From Rhyacichthys aspro (taxonomy: Eukaryota > Chordata > Actinopteri > Gobiiformes > Rhyacichthyidae): 64,000 nucleotides of DNA. The notes below the pieces were generated by a model, which was given only the letters and a program-made list of their open reading frames with translations, was not told the DNA's origin and ran no database searches. The translations under genes and the position numbers were made by a program. The stretch is taken from assembly GCA_036850595.1 (NCBI GenBank), contig CM072155.1, positions 4,511,953-4,575,952 on the forward strand, written 5' to 3'. This document shows positions 1 to 14,000 of the stretch, one piece after another (positions within the stretch are counted from its first letter, which is position 1; each line of letters opens with the position of its first letter).

Positions 1-3000
1 GCTGCACTTTCATTTAGCCGACTGGAACCTGCAGATGGATCTAAATCAATTAGGTTTCAGAGGAACACCGAGTGAATTGAAAAACCCCACTGTGAGTGTG
101 TGTGACAGTAACAGGAGAAGGAGGGTGTGTCTAATGTGGCAATTAATGTGCCCATCGAGCCCTGGCCCCCTTCTGCTGATGTGACTAAGGAAAAAAGATC
201 AAATCGAATTAAAGCAGAAATGCATGGCCCTGTCAAGGCACAGTCTTGACATGAATGCACTCATTAAGTGTGTCTTAATGTCAGGGGTCCACCTTCAATA
301 AGAGGGATACTATGAGGGGATGGGTCTGTTTTAGATTTCCACATATTAATGCTCATAGATATTGTACAACTAACAACTGCAACGACTGATACTCTGTTTG
401 TAGCTGTTATATATAGCTGTTCGGTTCATGGTTGACATAAAGTATCACTGATTATTGGGTCATTGAAAACAAAACAAAACGTTGGCTTGTGAAATCATGG
501 CATCTTATTGCTCCACTTTTGCCAAAATTATAAGTGTATCAACAATAGAACAAAAAGACTTGTTTTTACAGCAGTCATGGTTTTCACTGGAGCTGGGATA
601 AATTATAGCGCCTCTGTCTTATTACTGTTTAATTTTAGGCTCGTTTTTACTGGAGCGGGTAAGTTTCCATGACCAAAAGTGTCCCCAAAAAGCGCACTGT
701 ACTACCTTTGGTGCCAAGTGTATGGTCCACTTTCAAAAAGGTGGAGCTAAACACTGTTCTGACTGGAAATGTTTTAAAATTTGTTTTAAAAAAAATACTC
801 TTCACCACTGAACCATCTTGATTTACTTTTATGCAGGAAACAGAATTTTGATTGAACATGATGAGCATACCTTCTCTGTATTGTGTGAATTAAAACTCAC
901 ATTGACTTTGCAAAGGATACCAAATGATTTATCAATGACATTCTAGTAATTACCACCATACACTTACGTAATACTGTTTAATGAGACGTGTGCACATCAG
1001 CCATTGTTTAAAGCTGTAATCTGAGTATAATCTGCACGGTGCAACTGCTCCCTGTGGCAGGTGGAGTAGATGAGAGGAGTAGGGAGTGTTTCAGTAACAA
1101 GGAAAGTCTACATGCAAATGTCATTGTTTAACATTAGCGTCTTTGTACAGTAGTTATGAATGTTTTACATAGTACCTGTTGTACCATGTTTTAGTTTAAT
1201 TTTTTCCTTTTGTTAACAGCCTAGTAACCTCTGAACATAAACACATATATGCATATACACTATGCATATACATTAGGGTCAACTTTGTTAAAATTACTGT
1301 TCCAAAGCTGTTAAAGTATGTTTCAGTTTCATATTACACATCTCATTTGTTTTTACATTTAATGTGCCAACATAAAACCACAGAAAAATTTGTTGAAAAA
1401 TCTGTAATAAGTTTTATGTGAATATGTGAATTCATAAGTCAATGCAACAAAGTTAAATTCTATTTTGCATATTTACTGTGTGATGATACTTAAAACCCTT
1501 GCACTAATTGTGAATAGTCCGCATAATGCTGTGTTTTTGAGGCTGTCTGAATGGTTATGTAACACCCCGTATGTACACCGTGTTGACATACCAATATCTA
1601 AGGAAGGGAACACAGCTTTCACAAACAAACAAGATGCTGGAGAATACTGAGACTCCCAAAGGCTCTCTCTGCTTCAGATCAACAGCTCTCAGACAAAGAG
1701 TTCCTTCAGCTTCCTCTGCTGGTCTGCCGTTATCTCACCTCAGGACTTAACGCCGCGCTCACAGTGTGACTCAGGTGAGAAACACATGTTGACCTGATTC
1801 CACACAAAACACTTGCTCTAAACCAGAAACTCACCCAAAACAGACCAAATTGTCAGTTAGATTCTCAACATTTTACATAATTTCCCTTCCCGTAATCTTT
1901 CCTCAGACTTGTTTTATGAATAATGCTGTATAATGCTTGCTTTGGTAAAACGCCACGAGCCATTCCTTTTGGCTGCTGGCTGGCCTACTTATGCCGTGGC
2001 CCTGTAAATCTCTATGTGGGGGATCATTGTCCCTCGTTCCTTCTGGGTGTTTTTTTTAAACAGAGCCCTTTTTGAACATGTAGTCAGTAAAGTTTTTGAG
2101 CTAACAACTTTGTACACTTTGTACTAAGATGCAGTAAAGTATAAAGACGCTTACATTTTATACTGTTTCTATTTACTGTATGAGTGACTTTTTACTAGCC
2201 AAAAAACAAAAGAACTGAAATCTAGTTCATATCCAATAACATTAAAGGTACAGTGTGTCATTTTTTGAGACTTCCAGTGGCATCACAGCAGATAGAAATA
2301 TCTTATTTTATGAACAAACCCCAAATCACCAAAGCAATTTAAAAACAAAACCTATTTAGCCTTCATGCTAGTTTGTTCTTCTTAGTTTGTCCTCTCTGGG
2401 CAGTTGTAGCAACAGTAAGTCATTAAACTAATGATTATTTTTCGAAGAGTTTCAGGGTGTTCTAAATAAGTGCACCTCCATAAATGGATTGAATTAGTAT
2501 TTTTAAATATCGCATTAAAATTATACGTAGAAACTGCTTATTTTCTTGTTGGCAAAACTCCCCAAATTCTGAATAAAATTTTGTTTGGTTTTTTGCAACC
2601 TTGAGGCTTTTTTGACTTTGACAGTTTTTTATTTACGTTAGTCTTTGACATAGCAAATGTTATACTCGTCCTGACAATGTGGTATGACCTACACTAACTT
2701 AATTAATGTCAGTGAATATATTCAAAAAATTGGAAAATGCTTCCCTTCAATATTTTCAGGAAACAAGAGGAATGTCTATTTTTTCCATGGCTGGCAATGC
2801 AAAATGTTTTATTTTGAGGCAAATATATACTATTAAAAAAATATTTTGACAGATCTGTTCCATTAGGCATTTTTAAGAGAATACCACAAAATCTTGCACA
2901 GATATCTTTAGAGCTATGTGAAGAGGACTGTGTTATCTACAAACACAACACCTTTTTCAGACATGTTTCTTCCCATATCGACTGCAGTATAAAAAGTGTA

Positions 3001-3034
3001 AGGCCTCACTTCTCTTTATAAATGTCACACTTAC
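1..3034. other. noncoding stretch at window start; no gene supported
   Basis: I see no exon that I can defend here. The minus-strand gene whose exon ends at 3035 has a strong donor, so its next exon must lie at or beyond this stretch, but none was recognised. A reverse-orientation fragment of a dispersed repeat lies near 2360-2420 (the cccagagaggacaaac core, see the repeat at 55845). The rest is AT-rich unique-looking DNA. Confidence 0.5.
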
Positions 3035-4090
3035 CTGGTTGTCTTGGAAACAGGGGGCTTGGGAGAGGCAGTGGAGCTCGGCTTGGTGGAAGTGGAGGCA
3101 GCAGGTCGTGAGGCTAGAAAACACGAGAGAGTACAAATGCAAATGACGTGCACTGCTCTAGGATGATCATTTGTGCATAAAAACAAATGAAATGGGCTAA
3201 ACATACATCACAGATATAGGTCAACACATATTTCTATAAAGTCTGTGGTGAGGATCTAGGGCGAATGCATTTCGAGATTAGTAGTGTTCACTACAGCATG
3301 TCTAATATGTGTGCTAAATCCATCCTACCAGCATCTATCCTGCATTACAATGAACACTCACTCGTTATAATTGGAGCTGTGAGGAAATTTCATGCCACAC
3401 TTAATGTCTGTGTGTATTTCCCAGGCAGCCTACTTTCTGAGTTATGAATATCCATATCGTTGCATTTCTGTGTTGACCTTTGAACAAACCTGCAGGCTTC
3501 TTTGCGGCAGCTGTAGTGGAGCTGGTTTTGACTCCGTTAGCTCCAGTGGAAGGTGTTTTCTTGGCTGCTGCTGTAGTCGTCGTCTTAGCCCCGTTGCTGA
3601 CAGATGTAGCTGCGGGGGTCTTCTTCTCCGCTGCTTTGGGGGTGCTCTTGGGTGTTGGTGTTGTCCCAGTTGGTTTTTTGGAGGCTGCTGTTACCGGAGT
3701 GCTCTTTTTGTCTGAAGCAGAAGAGGGTTTTTTAGGCACGCCGTTGGTGTGGGGCTTCGAAACGCCATTGGAGAGACGGCTCTGGGTCGTGGTGGACTTT
3801 GAGCCGGGGGTTGTCTTAGATGGAGTGGTGCCAGGTTTCGTCTTGGTCTTGTTGGGAGTGTTGTTTTTGGAGTCTCCCGAGGGCTTGTTAGCGGTCTTCG
3901 CAGGTGGGGTTTCTTTAGGAGGTTCAACGGGAGCTGTGTCGCCTGCGGACTGCTGGACCATCTCCCCCTCAGCTGGACTCGCCGCTTGGTTGGGTTCCTG
4001 TCCTGGGGCTGGTGCTCCCTCATTCACAGGGTTAGCCTCTAATGTTTCCATTGGCTCCAGTGCTGCCGTGGCAACTCCATCCGGCTTCAT
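3035..4090 (-). CDS. low-complexity Thr/Lys/Pro/Ala-rich protein, partial (two coding exons); possibly prr36-like
   Basis: Not firmly recognised. Exon A is 4165..3490 with its start codon at 4090; an in-frame TAG lies just upstream of this ATG and an acceptor (tctctccag) opens the exon at 4165. Exon B is 3113..3035, opened by tttctag and closed by a GTAAGT donor. The phases match (G plus CC restores an Ala codon), giving at least 226 residues. The N-terminal ~60 residues are acidic and Pro/Ala/Glu-rich; the rest is Lys-Thr-Pro-Ser-Ala repeats of the KKTP/KKPA type with no globular domain, signal peptide or membrane segment. Such basic Pro/Ser-rich tracts occur in microtubule-associated and nucleolar proteins, but that is only analogy. 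PRR36 sits near TRAPPC5 and MCOLN1 in human, which makes a prr36-like gene the best positional guess, although the human N-terminus I remember does not resemble this one. The 3' end lies outside what I can see. Confidence 0.6.
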
Positions 4091-7000
4091 CTCCCCTTTA
4101 GTGGTAGTCTGTCTCTACTTCACAGGGTGGCCACGGGTCTAGAGGCGGTCTGGAGACGGCGAGGTCTGGAGAGACACAAGATAGAGTACAGTGCAGAGAG
4201 TTAGCAGCAAGACCAGACATGAACAGCTTGTCTTCGCTCCTATCAGCAGCAGAGAGAAAAGCTGGAATGTTGTTAGCTCCGATAAAGAAGACTACTTGCA
4301 GCTTTGTAGCATCAGGCACCCACACAAAAATCCAGTGAGTGGGGGTGACTAGGGAAACATGTGGCAGCACTTTGGTAAAAACTTAAAGTGACAGTGCCAA
4401 AGGCAGGAAAAATTCACAAACCACTGGTCCCACCATTTATTAGAATATGTTTATTTCTTTATGTGCTGTTGATGGGGACAGTTAAAATATTTGTGGTCCT
4501 ATTAGATACTCTGGATAGCTAATTTAGTCCCTAAAACACCACAGGGACTTAACCAACTGCTGCTGTAAATTAGGCCAGTGAAAATTTGATTTTAAACACT
4601 GCACTACTTCAATGTCCATTTAAATGTGTTGAGAAACGGACCAAACTTTGGGTGAGACAAGCATATTGAAGTGCTTGTGCTGGGAAGTGTAGGCTCTGTG
4701 GTTGAACTGAATAAAAATCAGTCATATGATGAAAAACTGAGGAATAAAAAAAAGGAATGCTCTTTTAAAGCCACAGTATATTATAAATATTTCTTGTTTC
4801 AAATGAAATGCAAAAGCAAGTATTCTGCAACTGATGACACTGCAAAACTGTTAGGTCTTCTGTATTGATTGACTAAAAAAAGAACAGGAAATGTTATATA
4901 TGAGTTTCAACCCAAGAGGGTATCAAATTCTATCTAGGGCAATTTATCACACAGAGGGAGACACACAAGGATAAACAATTAGATCAACACATTTCATGAT
5001 CAGCTGTAAGTGATGTCTCATGGGCCACAAAAGAGGAGCCATGGGAGGACATGTCTGGTGCAGAATTCTACAAATAGCATTCATTAATTTCTATGCCAAT
5101 GCCAGTGCAGTGGCAAAAGTGGCCCAGTGTGATGCTTCAAAGCTCAGTGACACACTTGGCCAGCACTGCTGCTGCTGCTTCTGTAGGTTGTCTTTTTTTC
5201 CCTGCTACAAAATGGCATCAGAGTCACCAGTGTGGAAGAACAATTTTCTGGGATAGTACACTTAAATGAGGAAAAAAGGCTTTCACATGCAATACATATC
5301 TCATATGCCTCATGAAAAAGAGCTTGCAACCAATGCAGCAATAAATGCCTTCTGCTGTAAGAAGTAGAAAAGTTGATTCTAGGGCTTGGCAATGTAACAA
5401 CAAATCAATTTTAAAATTAACATTTGACTTTGTTAGGGTGCCCTTCAACAGAAACACAGTTTTGTCCTTGTCTTATACTAATTTATTTATTTGACGTTTT
5501 GTGCTTCTGCAGAGCTTGTGGCTCAGTTTACATGACACTCAAACTAAGCAGCTACAGGTCTGAACCATGGGCTAACTGTGGACACCATGAATCAACTGTA
5601 AACCTTCAGCCCCGCTTCTGACATTCCCATAGCTACAAAAGATAAGGAATCGTGATGCAGATTGTTAGAGATCTCCATTCATGAGACAAATGAGTTAGAA
5701 GTGCTGAGTGTTATCAAACAACATGAATGCTAATGTCCTGGACCTTTGGTATCGGATGTAGAGGACAAGACAAGGCAGAAACAGGCCTGATCTACTGAAC
5801 CATACTAAATGTCAGGCTCTTTTCCAGGTTAAATGGATTAATTAACAGTGCTTCATTAGCACTTCAACATTTCTAATCCAGATGATTGCCATTTGACCCA
5901 TGTTTTCCTTCCACTTAAAAAGTCACATAGATGATCAGCATGGCATTTTTTTGTTTTAGATGACTTCTCTACTAAATTCCCAGGCCAATTGGTTAAAAAA
6001 GGCCTGTTGAGAGTGTTAAGTGGGTCAGGGCATGCAAATACACCAAAGCCAAGGAGACAAAAAACAGGGCCATGAGCAACTGAGGACAAAAAGAGCGACG
6101 CAATAGGCACATAAGGCTGAATAAAGGGCAGCTATTTGTAATACGAGCCGTTGCACATTATCCACATCAATATCAGACAACTGTATCTTATCCTGTTCCC
6201 TCAGCTGCTTTCAAATGAGAGAAAAGTTCGTGATCTGGTGGGACAAGCTCGACGGGAAGTGGAGGGGGGAGTAGCAGGAAGTAGGCTTGTCAAAGTTTAC
6301 AAACAGTAAGAAGAGCTGCCGGTAGGAGGCTGCGCGCAGGGGCAACTGTTAAGGCAGCGCACACACACATGGATCGGCCTAGAGGAAGAGGTTTGGCCTG
6401 TGGAGCATGGGAACAGAACAACACAGGGAAAAAACAAGGCGTAAAAAAAAAAAAAAAAATGAGCTCACTGGGCCGAGATGTGCTGGTCAGACAAAAATCC
6501 AGACAACACTAGTCATCCGAGTTTCCACTGATCTAAACTTACACACTGTGCTCTTTATAGATTAGGACAGGCATCATCTTTATCCCACTTGCTTCTCGGA
6601 AAGAGTCCCTGCTAGCTCTTTTTCTTCAGCTTCAGTCATCCTTTACTCATCTTCTAAACTGAGTCTCGCTTATCAAAAAAGACCTCCGCTGTTCGTCCCT
6701 TCTTTGTTCTAGCGCTTCGATTTTCCATCGCTCACTACCACTAGCGCTCTTGTTCCCTGTTTTTCTTTAGCGCAGATGGCCGGAGCAGCTGAGCCAGGGC
6801 CAGAGGGAGGAAGAAAAAAAAGAAAAAGAGACGGAGGAAAAAAAAAAACTATCCTAAAAAACAAGATATTCAGACAGGGACAAACAGCTAGTGCAACAGG
6901 CCGCCACCCAAAAAGATCTCAGACGCTGGCGGGTATCTGCTATTCGGTCACACGGCTGTGGGCGACCAGTCTCGGCTCTGGGAGGAGGTCTCTGTAGGCT

Positions 7001-7884
7001 CTAGTGTGAGTGAGAACACAGGAGCAGAAAAATTAGCATGGAAATGATGAGATAAACTTGATTCATTTTTCAGCTGCCTACTCACTTAGCTCTGGCTGCT
7101 TGTAGTACCAGACAACTTGCCCATATGACAAATGTGCATAGGTTTCTCAGTTCACCTCCCTCCAAACTTTCTAATATAAGCTATTTGACCAAGCAGTGAA
7201 CCAGAAAATAAGTCTATGTCCAATCCCCGTTTCTCCTCGCTTTATTAAATGCTCTCTTCCCACATTGGGTTAAAGCATCTGGCCAGACTGCTCGTTTTAC
7301 CGCACTTCCCTAATGCAGCGGCTGTACTTCTGTGTATATGTGAGGGAGAAGTGATAAATCCTCGCAGGGCCACAGCCAGAGGAGCATTTCTCTTTGTGCC
7401 GTGAGTCTCCAGACAGCTGTGAGATTACACTTCTCTCCCTGGCTCTACCGCTCACTCAGCTGGCCCTATGTCATTAAAGACCATCAGTCAGTAGAAAACC
7501 GTCTGCAGAGTGGGACAGGGGCACGCTCTCCTTTATCTACTGAAGAGCAGCAAACTGGAAAGTGCCTTATTGAACAGCGTCCAGGCACTTTACTATTTCA
7601 CAGATAAATAGAAATTCATTTCTAGCGCAAGCAAAAGTAAAGTGAGTCTGGATTTAACAGCATTAATCTTAGTGTGACGAGAGCTGGAATATCTATTAAA
7701 GCTATACAGAAAGTAAATAAGATTAGAGGCAGTAAAGACTCACTTAACTCAAAATCATAAAATCCCTGTTTAATACACTTTCCATGACGTGACTTTTAAC
7801 TCCTGGATCTGACTAAACGAAAATTATGCAATGTTAGCTAAAATTTAAGTAACCTTCGACCAACTGAATGAATGAACAAAGAAG

Positions 7885-8055
7885 AATGGACAAACTGAAC
7901 ACTAATTGGAAGAAGCGCATTGATGTTTCTCTGTTATAAAGTAAGTTCATTTTGTTTGATCTGACGTGATTGAATCGGATCTAGTTCCACTGGATTTGTT
8001 AATAGACAACAGCGTGTCCCTGCAAGGTTACCATAGGTGAGTTAAAAACCAGTGG
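7885..8055 (+). repeat. dispersed repeat fragment, family A
   Basis: Shares the core agacaacagc-gtgtccctgca and the preceding cattgatgtttct with copies at 37003-37230 and 55845-56100. Similarity is interrupted and judged by eye. Family identity is unknown to me. Confidence 0.45.
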
Positions 8056-11000
8056 CACAGAGAGACAAGGACTGAAGCACACAGACGACAATGACAAAAT
8101 ATAAATCTCCTTTTTACAGTATCACTCAAGGGGAATGTTTGTTTCTTTTTCTGTGGTATTTTTTATTCAATTATTTCAGAAGTTTTTTTGCAGTATTAAC
8201 TGCAATGCAATATCACATGTTCCTAATCTCATTCAACATTATATTTACATATAATATGTAATATAATATGATCTCATGCAACATATTATACTACATATTA
8301 TATTTAACAATGCTTTCAGTATGCTTAGCCACGGAGACTCTTGACTCTCTTCTTCATATTCATGCAATTACACACACTTGAACCCATAGCTGCACAGTAG
8401 TCTAGTCTTCACTGAGGCATGGATTAAACGTTTTGTTGGTTCATTGGCACCTTAACTAAAGCTGCTGAATAGGTTTTAAGCAGCTCAAAGTGCTTGCAAT
8501 GGGATTACATTACTTTACACTACATTATGTTACTTTAGTTTCACCTCCTGCCCCGCAGTTGTCGGAGCCCCTCACACATGGTCAGCATGATATAAAACAA
8601 AAATCCGAAATGATTACCACAGGAAGCTACCATCTAAAACCCAGGGAAAATCCAGAATGGCTTTGGGAAATCCTCTCTTGACATCACCAAGGCTGCAACC
8701 GAGGCTTTATACGCCAGCTGGCTTTTAATTCATACTAGTGCATTTGATGACCCATGAGAAAGGCTCATAAGCCAGCAATAGGTTTATTTCAAAACATATT
8801 TTAAAACATATTTCACAAAAAAGTGCAATTCTCAGTTTTATTGAGATTTGGATGGTTTTCACATTATATCTGGCTTTCTCTCACATTTGAATGTAGTGCG
8901 AAAATGTGTTAGCTAGCCTTCACAATGTATCCAAGTCATGCAGCGACAGCTTCTAGTAAGTCGCAACCCACTCCGAATTCTCCTCAGGCCTCGATGATGA
9001 GCTACACAGTAACTGGAACCACAGGAAACCCACTCAAATGTCTATACAAAGAAAGGCCCAAGCACAATGTTTACCTTCTTTGTATGATAAATGGTCAAAT
9101 GCGTCATATGCATGGGCTGATCAAAGCTCTCCTCTGTCTGTCCATGCACTTAAATGCCCGTTTTACAAAATTATTTCTCAAGTTTGAAGAAAGCGACTGT
9201 TTCTGTATCTGTTATCAGCAAAAAGACTCCAAATTCAAACTTATCCAGATATTAAATGCCACACAAACACAGGGGCACATTTGTGTTGCAGCAATGCTTT
9301 TGTAGTTTCCTACTCTGTTCCACTGGAGATTTGTCATGTGGCCTTGCACTCCACACATTTTGCCTCAACAGAAACTGATTAATCACGGCTTTACTTATAA
9401 TACGCATAAATAATAACTGCACACAAGTAGTAAATCGGTTTCACTATCACATGCACAAGCTCAATTCAATTGTACAGCTTCTGTATGTGTAAGTAAACCA
9501 AATGTAATTTATTGTGGGATCAAAAAAGCATCTAATAAGCAGAACTCTGAATAACAATTTTAGTGTTTACAGCTCATCTAAAAAACCTATCCTGTGGCCT
9601 TTTTCAACTTTATGATCTGTTTTAGCATTGTTTAGGACATTTTTTGTAAAGGGTTGGTCTTTTTCATCTTGACCCTGTAGTAAAGGAACCTCCAGTTGGT
9701 GCTGGACTGAGGGCGATTGGGGCAGTAACTCAAAACAACATCTGTTGTTATACAGTGATAATAACAGCACTTTCTGAGTCTTCTATTGATATTTCTATAA
9801 TACTACTCAATGGCATTTTTGGCCATGAAGACACTATATAATATTTATGGATATTTTAAATACAATTACTTGTCCTATTAATCCTGCCTAAACTGCATTC
9901 TTTTGCTGTTGTTATTACCACTCTTAGCAGTAAGCAGTACATTAATGATGGCCAAGCCAGCTCGGCAAGGTGAGCTCATCCTTTGAGGCATCATCCCTTC
10001 CTAATACCCACACCGGGAAGTAAACACAATGTGTGCCACGAGCAGCTGAGGCGTACCATGGTTGGTCCAATACCGTCAATAACTGGAAGGCATCCAGCAG
10101 CAACCAGGGAGATCTAAGCTTTTCTGTCTAGACACAAACACTGCCATCTTGAATAATCAGGTCATAGGCATATTTTAACACAATCAAGGCACTTTGGCCT
10201 CCTTTTTGGCCTGTACTTTTTGCTTTAAGTACAATGCATGGCTGTGTGTAGGGATGCAAGTTGAGCTCACTCATGACCAAATAAATGTAAAAAAGCAAAA
10301 ATAAAAGCAAAAAACAACATACATTTATTGTCATATTATCTTAATGTCAAACCGCCAAGCTTTAATCATTATCCTTTTAAATGGTTATTGGACTAAATGT
10401 TAAGCTAATGCCACATCTTCTCTTGGGCAGTGGTGCATGCTCTTGCCCGATGAAACCAGCATCACTTTGAAACAAGAGAATACTCCTTTATTGTCCCTCA
10501 CTCTTTCAAATCATCCAAAAGCCTGTATAAAACACTGTGGTACAAAGTCGGCTCTGCTTTTCACAGCGCACAACTGTGTACACACACATATGCATTATGT
10601 GAGGCTTCTTCTGTCCCCGGGCCTTACTCTAAATAGTCGTCAAAGAGAGGGATTGTGGGGGGAAGGAAGCACTGGCATTGGTGGGGGGCAGGGCTGGAGA
10701 GGCGGGGAGAAAAGATGCAGGAGAAAGTGAGCTTTTGTGGACCAAGAAACCCTCCGCTAAGGCCCACAAGCTTGACGGAATTACTCCAGACGTGGCTAAT
10801 GCCACAGTAAGAGGATAGAGGGTTTGAGCGAGGACGGACCACATGTGGGAAGACGTAGGATGACGTTAGGTCGGGGTCTGGTTGCGAAGGTGCTCTTTAA
10901 CGAGCATTGGGTGACCTTTGACCCTGTAATTGGCATGCTTTTATCTTCACAAGCGGTGAACACAAGATGCAGCAGTGTGGCAGAGTTTGTTTGACACTGC

Positions 11001-14000
11001 TAATAAACTGGCCCTCTTAGATTCACAAAAACACACACCATAAACTAAAGTGGAGCTCCCAAAGCACTTTATTTGTTTTTATTGAGTTTAACATGCATAG
11101 CTAGATTTTAATTTACTGCTTAACGTACTGCAGACGTCACTAATACAAGATGGCTAATGCTAGTAGCACCAGGTGGGTTCCTTGACTAATTCCCAAAACA
11201 AAATTAATCCTTTGTGTTTAAGAGGCAAGATGCACATTGGATTTTAAACACTGGCACCAAACTTGAGACTGTCCATTGAACCTACTCTTGCTAAATTAGT
11301 GTTTTAGTCCAGCCCTATATAAAGCAAAATATTTAATATAGTTCTATTGTCCTGGATGAGAGTAATGACGTCCAGCGTAGACAAAGTAAGCAAGCACAAT
11401 GCAATACTGTAACAACTTAATTTTTATATTCCAACTTCTGGAAATGCGGTTTGTGTAAAGTTATACTAGACTGTTATTGTTTTTATTGTGAGGAAATGAT
11501 GTAACCACAGTCACAGGATCTCAGCTAATACCAAACAGAGATCTCAGATATCACTATGGCTCACTGCCAATGTCAGGAAGACATTGAAGCTCAGCTGTAA
11601 CCTTCTTCACACTGACAATGGGAATAAGGGAGGGGTATAAAGAGAAAACTGTACAGCCCCCAGCAAAGTCCAGTGGGACATTTCCACTGCTACTCTCTCC
11701 TCATGCTAATCACACCACACACTCCCCAAACACCTCTGACCTGAGGTCAGAAGACTGCCTCTGTGCTGGAAACAAACAGACTCCAAACAAAGCCTTCTGC
11801 TCCATGCCATTCCCTATGGACTGTGGGAGGGCCCAGTGAGCTGGGAGCCAGAGTGGGGCCAAGGGACTGAGAAGGCTCCCAGCGAGAGGAGACGAGAGAG
11901 AGGATAAGGTCCATGTTGCTATCAAAATGTTGGCCCCAGTTAGGTTTCACTTATAATAAATGCAGCAGATACAGAAAATACACCTGCAGGATTTAAGGGC
12001 AGATGCCAAAAGTGACAATAAGAAATAAAATTCTGATTGAGATATATGGGCAGATATCCAAAATGTAAATCAACCAGACAAATGTAATCACATATTGAAA
12101 AGTAAGAAAACCAGCAGATATGAGCAGATACTGGTGTATGAGCCACCTTTCTACACCTGCTGTACTTCTTTTCCATTAATCATTTTCATTATTTTTTTAA
12201 AGACAACAGAATAACAAGAGACATCATACCTGCTGACTGTGAGTAAACCCCTTAATGGGGCAAAGTAAAGTCATTCCAGTCAATTGATTTCCAATGGATC
12301 AGTGGCCATTGTGATGCTCAGTAAGTCTGTGGGAACAAAGGCCCCTCTCAGAGGAAGGAACTTTATCTTTGTGTGTTTCCTTATGTTGACTTGGCTTGCA
12401 TAAGAAGAAGGAGCAGCAGATTCTGTGGCAGACACCTGGCTCTCCCAATCACGTGACTACAAAGACTGGCACTAATCCTCTGGCCTCATTGGAGACTTGA
12501 CAATGTTTTACATTACCAATAATTAAGCAGGGACTAACAAAGCAAATAATTTTTAGTTGATGTTGTTTGAGAAATAGACACATTTCCACCGTATTTCATT
12601 TGCATTTTGGTGTTCAGTGTTTTTTTAGGAAATAAAAAATGTGAACAAAAAAATCCAAAGGTTTTGACTAGGAGTCAGAATCACATGATACCACACCATA
12701 GGATTTCAGATACAGAGTCCATGATAACCATAATATCATGATACAGCAATTTTGCAGACATTTATATTGTGATATACAAAATTGTTATATCTGTGAAGGT
12801 AGTGGAAACACAGCCCTAGATTGAAAGAAAGTGTTTTTTGCGTATTCAGTCTGCACTCAGTTTATATCTTTCTAAACTGTTCTTTGAATCCATTTTATAT
12901 TAATTTACGGAAACACAACTAATCAGTGAACCAAAGGATAAAGAACACCAAAGCTTGCCACAGTTTGGGGTAGAGTATTATGTGCGTTCACACCAGCCAC
13001 CCCCCAATCTCACATGCCACAAACACTCAACAAGCCGCACACATATAGTAAATAAACACTGCTGCTTTCCCATGATGCATCTACGTTCAAAGAAACGTAG
13101 CCCCCCCGGGACGCACAGATTAACACATGACAGAGCTTGTTAACTTGGACAAAGAGAGATGCTAATCATGTACAGTCAGCCTCCACTGTCTTCAAATGCT
13201 GCGCAGACCCACAGCGAGTCATGAAAATAGAGGGATGCCCAAGAATGGCGGGAAAAAAATGAGGAACCTATGCAAGAACAAAGGCCGCAGTTTGAACCAG
13301 AAATGAGACAGTACTGCTCCATGAGCCCCAAAACATTGTGGCTACAAAACACAGAGCCGACTCCAAACAAGGCCCCTCCAACAAGGCGTAGACCTGCTGC
13401 GGCCTGGTGACCAGGCTCAGCCCCCTCCACAGCAGGATGGCCCGCAGACGTGCTGTGTGGATATTGATCGCTCGGGAGAAAGTGTGGAGTCAGGAGAGCG
13501 CTCCACAGATGGGCAGGACAGAGGCTGGGACAGACAGAGGAAGTGCATTAGCGAGCAGGCATCCTTCTGATGCTGTTAGCCGTGTCCCCTGGGAGAGAAC
13601 AGAGAACTGGGGACAGGGGTTTATTAAAGGGGGTATAGGGAGGGGGAACAGGGCAGGCAAAAAGGCTCACCAGGCTCACAAATAAAAAATGTCCTATGCT
13701 CTGTCGTCCATAGCAAACTATAAAATACGCAAGCACACCCCACTAAGTAAATCATTTTTTCCAGTCTATCTATGTATTTTCTGCTGAAACAATTACTTTA
13801 CATCTTGGCGAGTGGAGAATACGGCAAACATAACGCAGAACCCACAATTCTCTGTGATTGGGTTAAAAAAATAGACACACTTGACCCGACTGAGAGCAAC
13901 AGAGAAACTAGGGCTAATTTGTAACTTGAAGAGGTGCTGGATCATCTCCATAATGGGCCGTCTGCCCACAAACAGGCTCCTCTCTGGGGGTAAATGAGAT

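Noticed and set aside
1689..1738. Minus-strand peptide ending ADQQRKLKELFV and stop, resembling a real C-terminus
   Set aside because: Only 15 codons, an in-frame stop just upstream, no good acceptor, and the phase does not fit the donor at 3035. Kept only as a possible last exon of the low-complexity gene.
3480..4142. Plus-strand frame of 220 codons
   Set aside because: It is antisense to the Lys/Thr/Pro-rich exon, which has a start, splice sites and matching phase; this frame has none and reflects base composition.
6776..6997. Plus-strand frame starting MAGAAEPGPEGGRKKRK
   Set aside because: Arises from a purine-rich tract; no splice context, no family resemblance.
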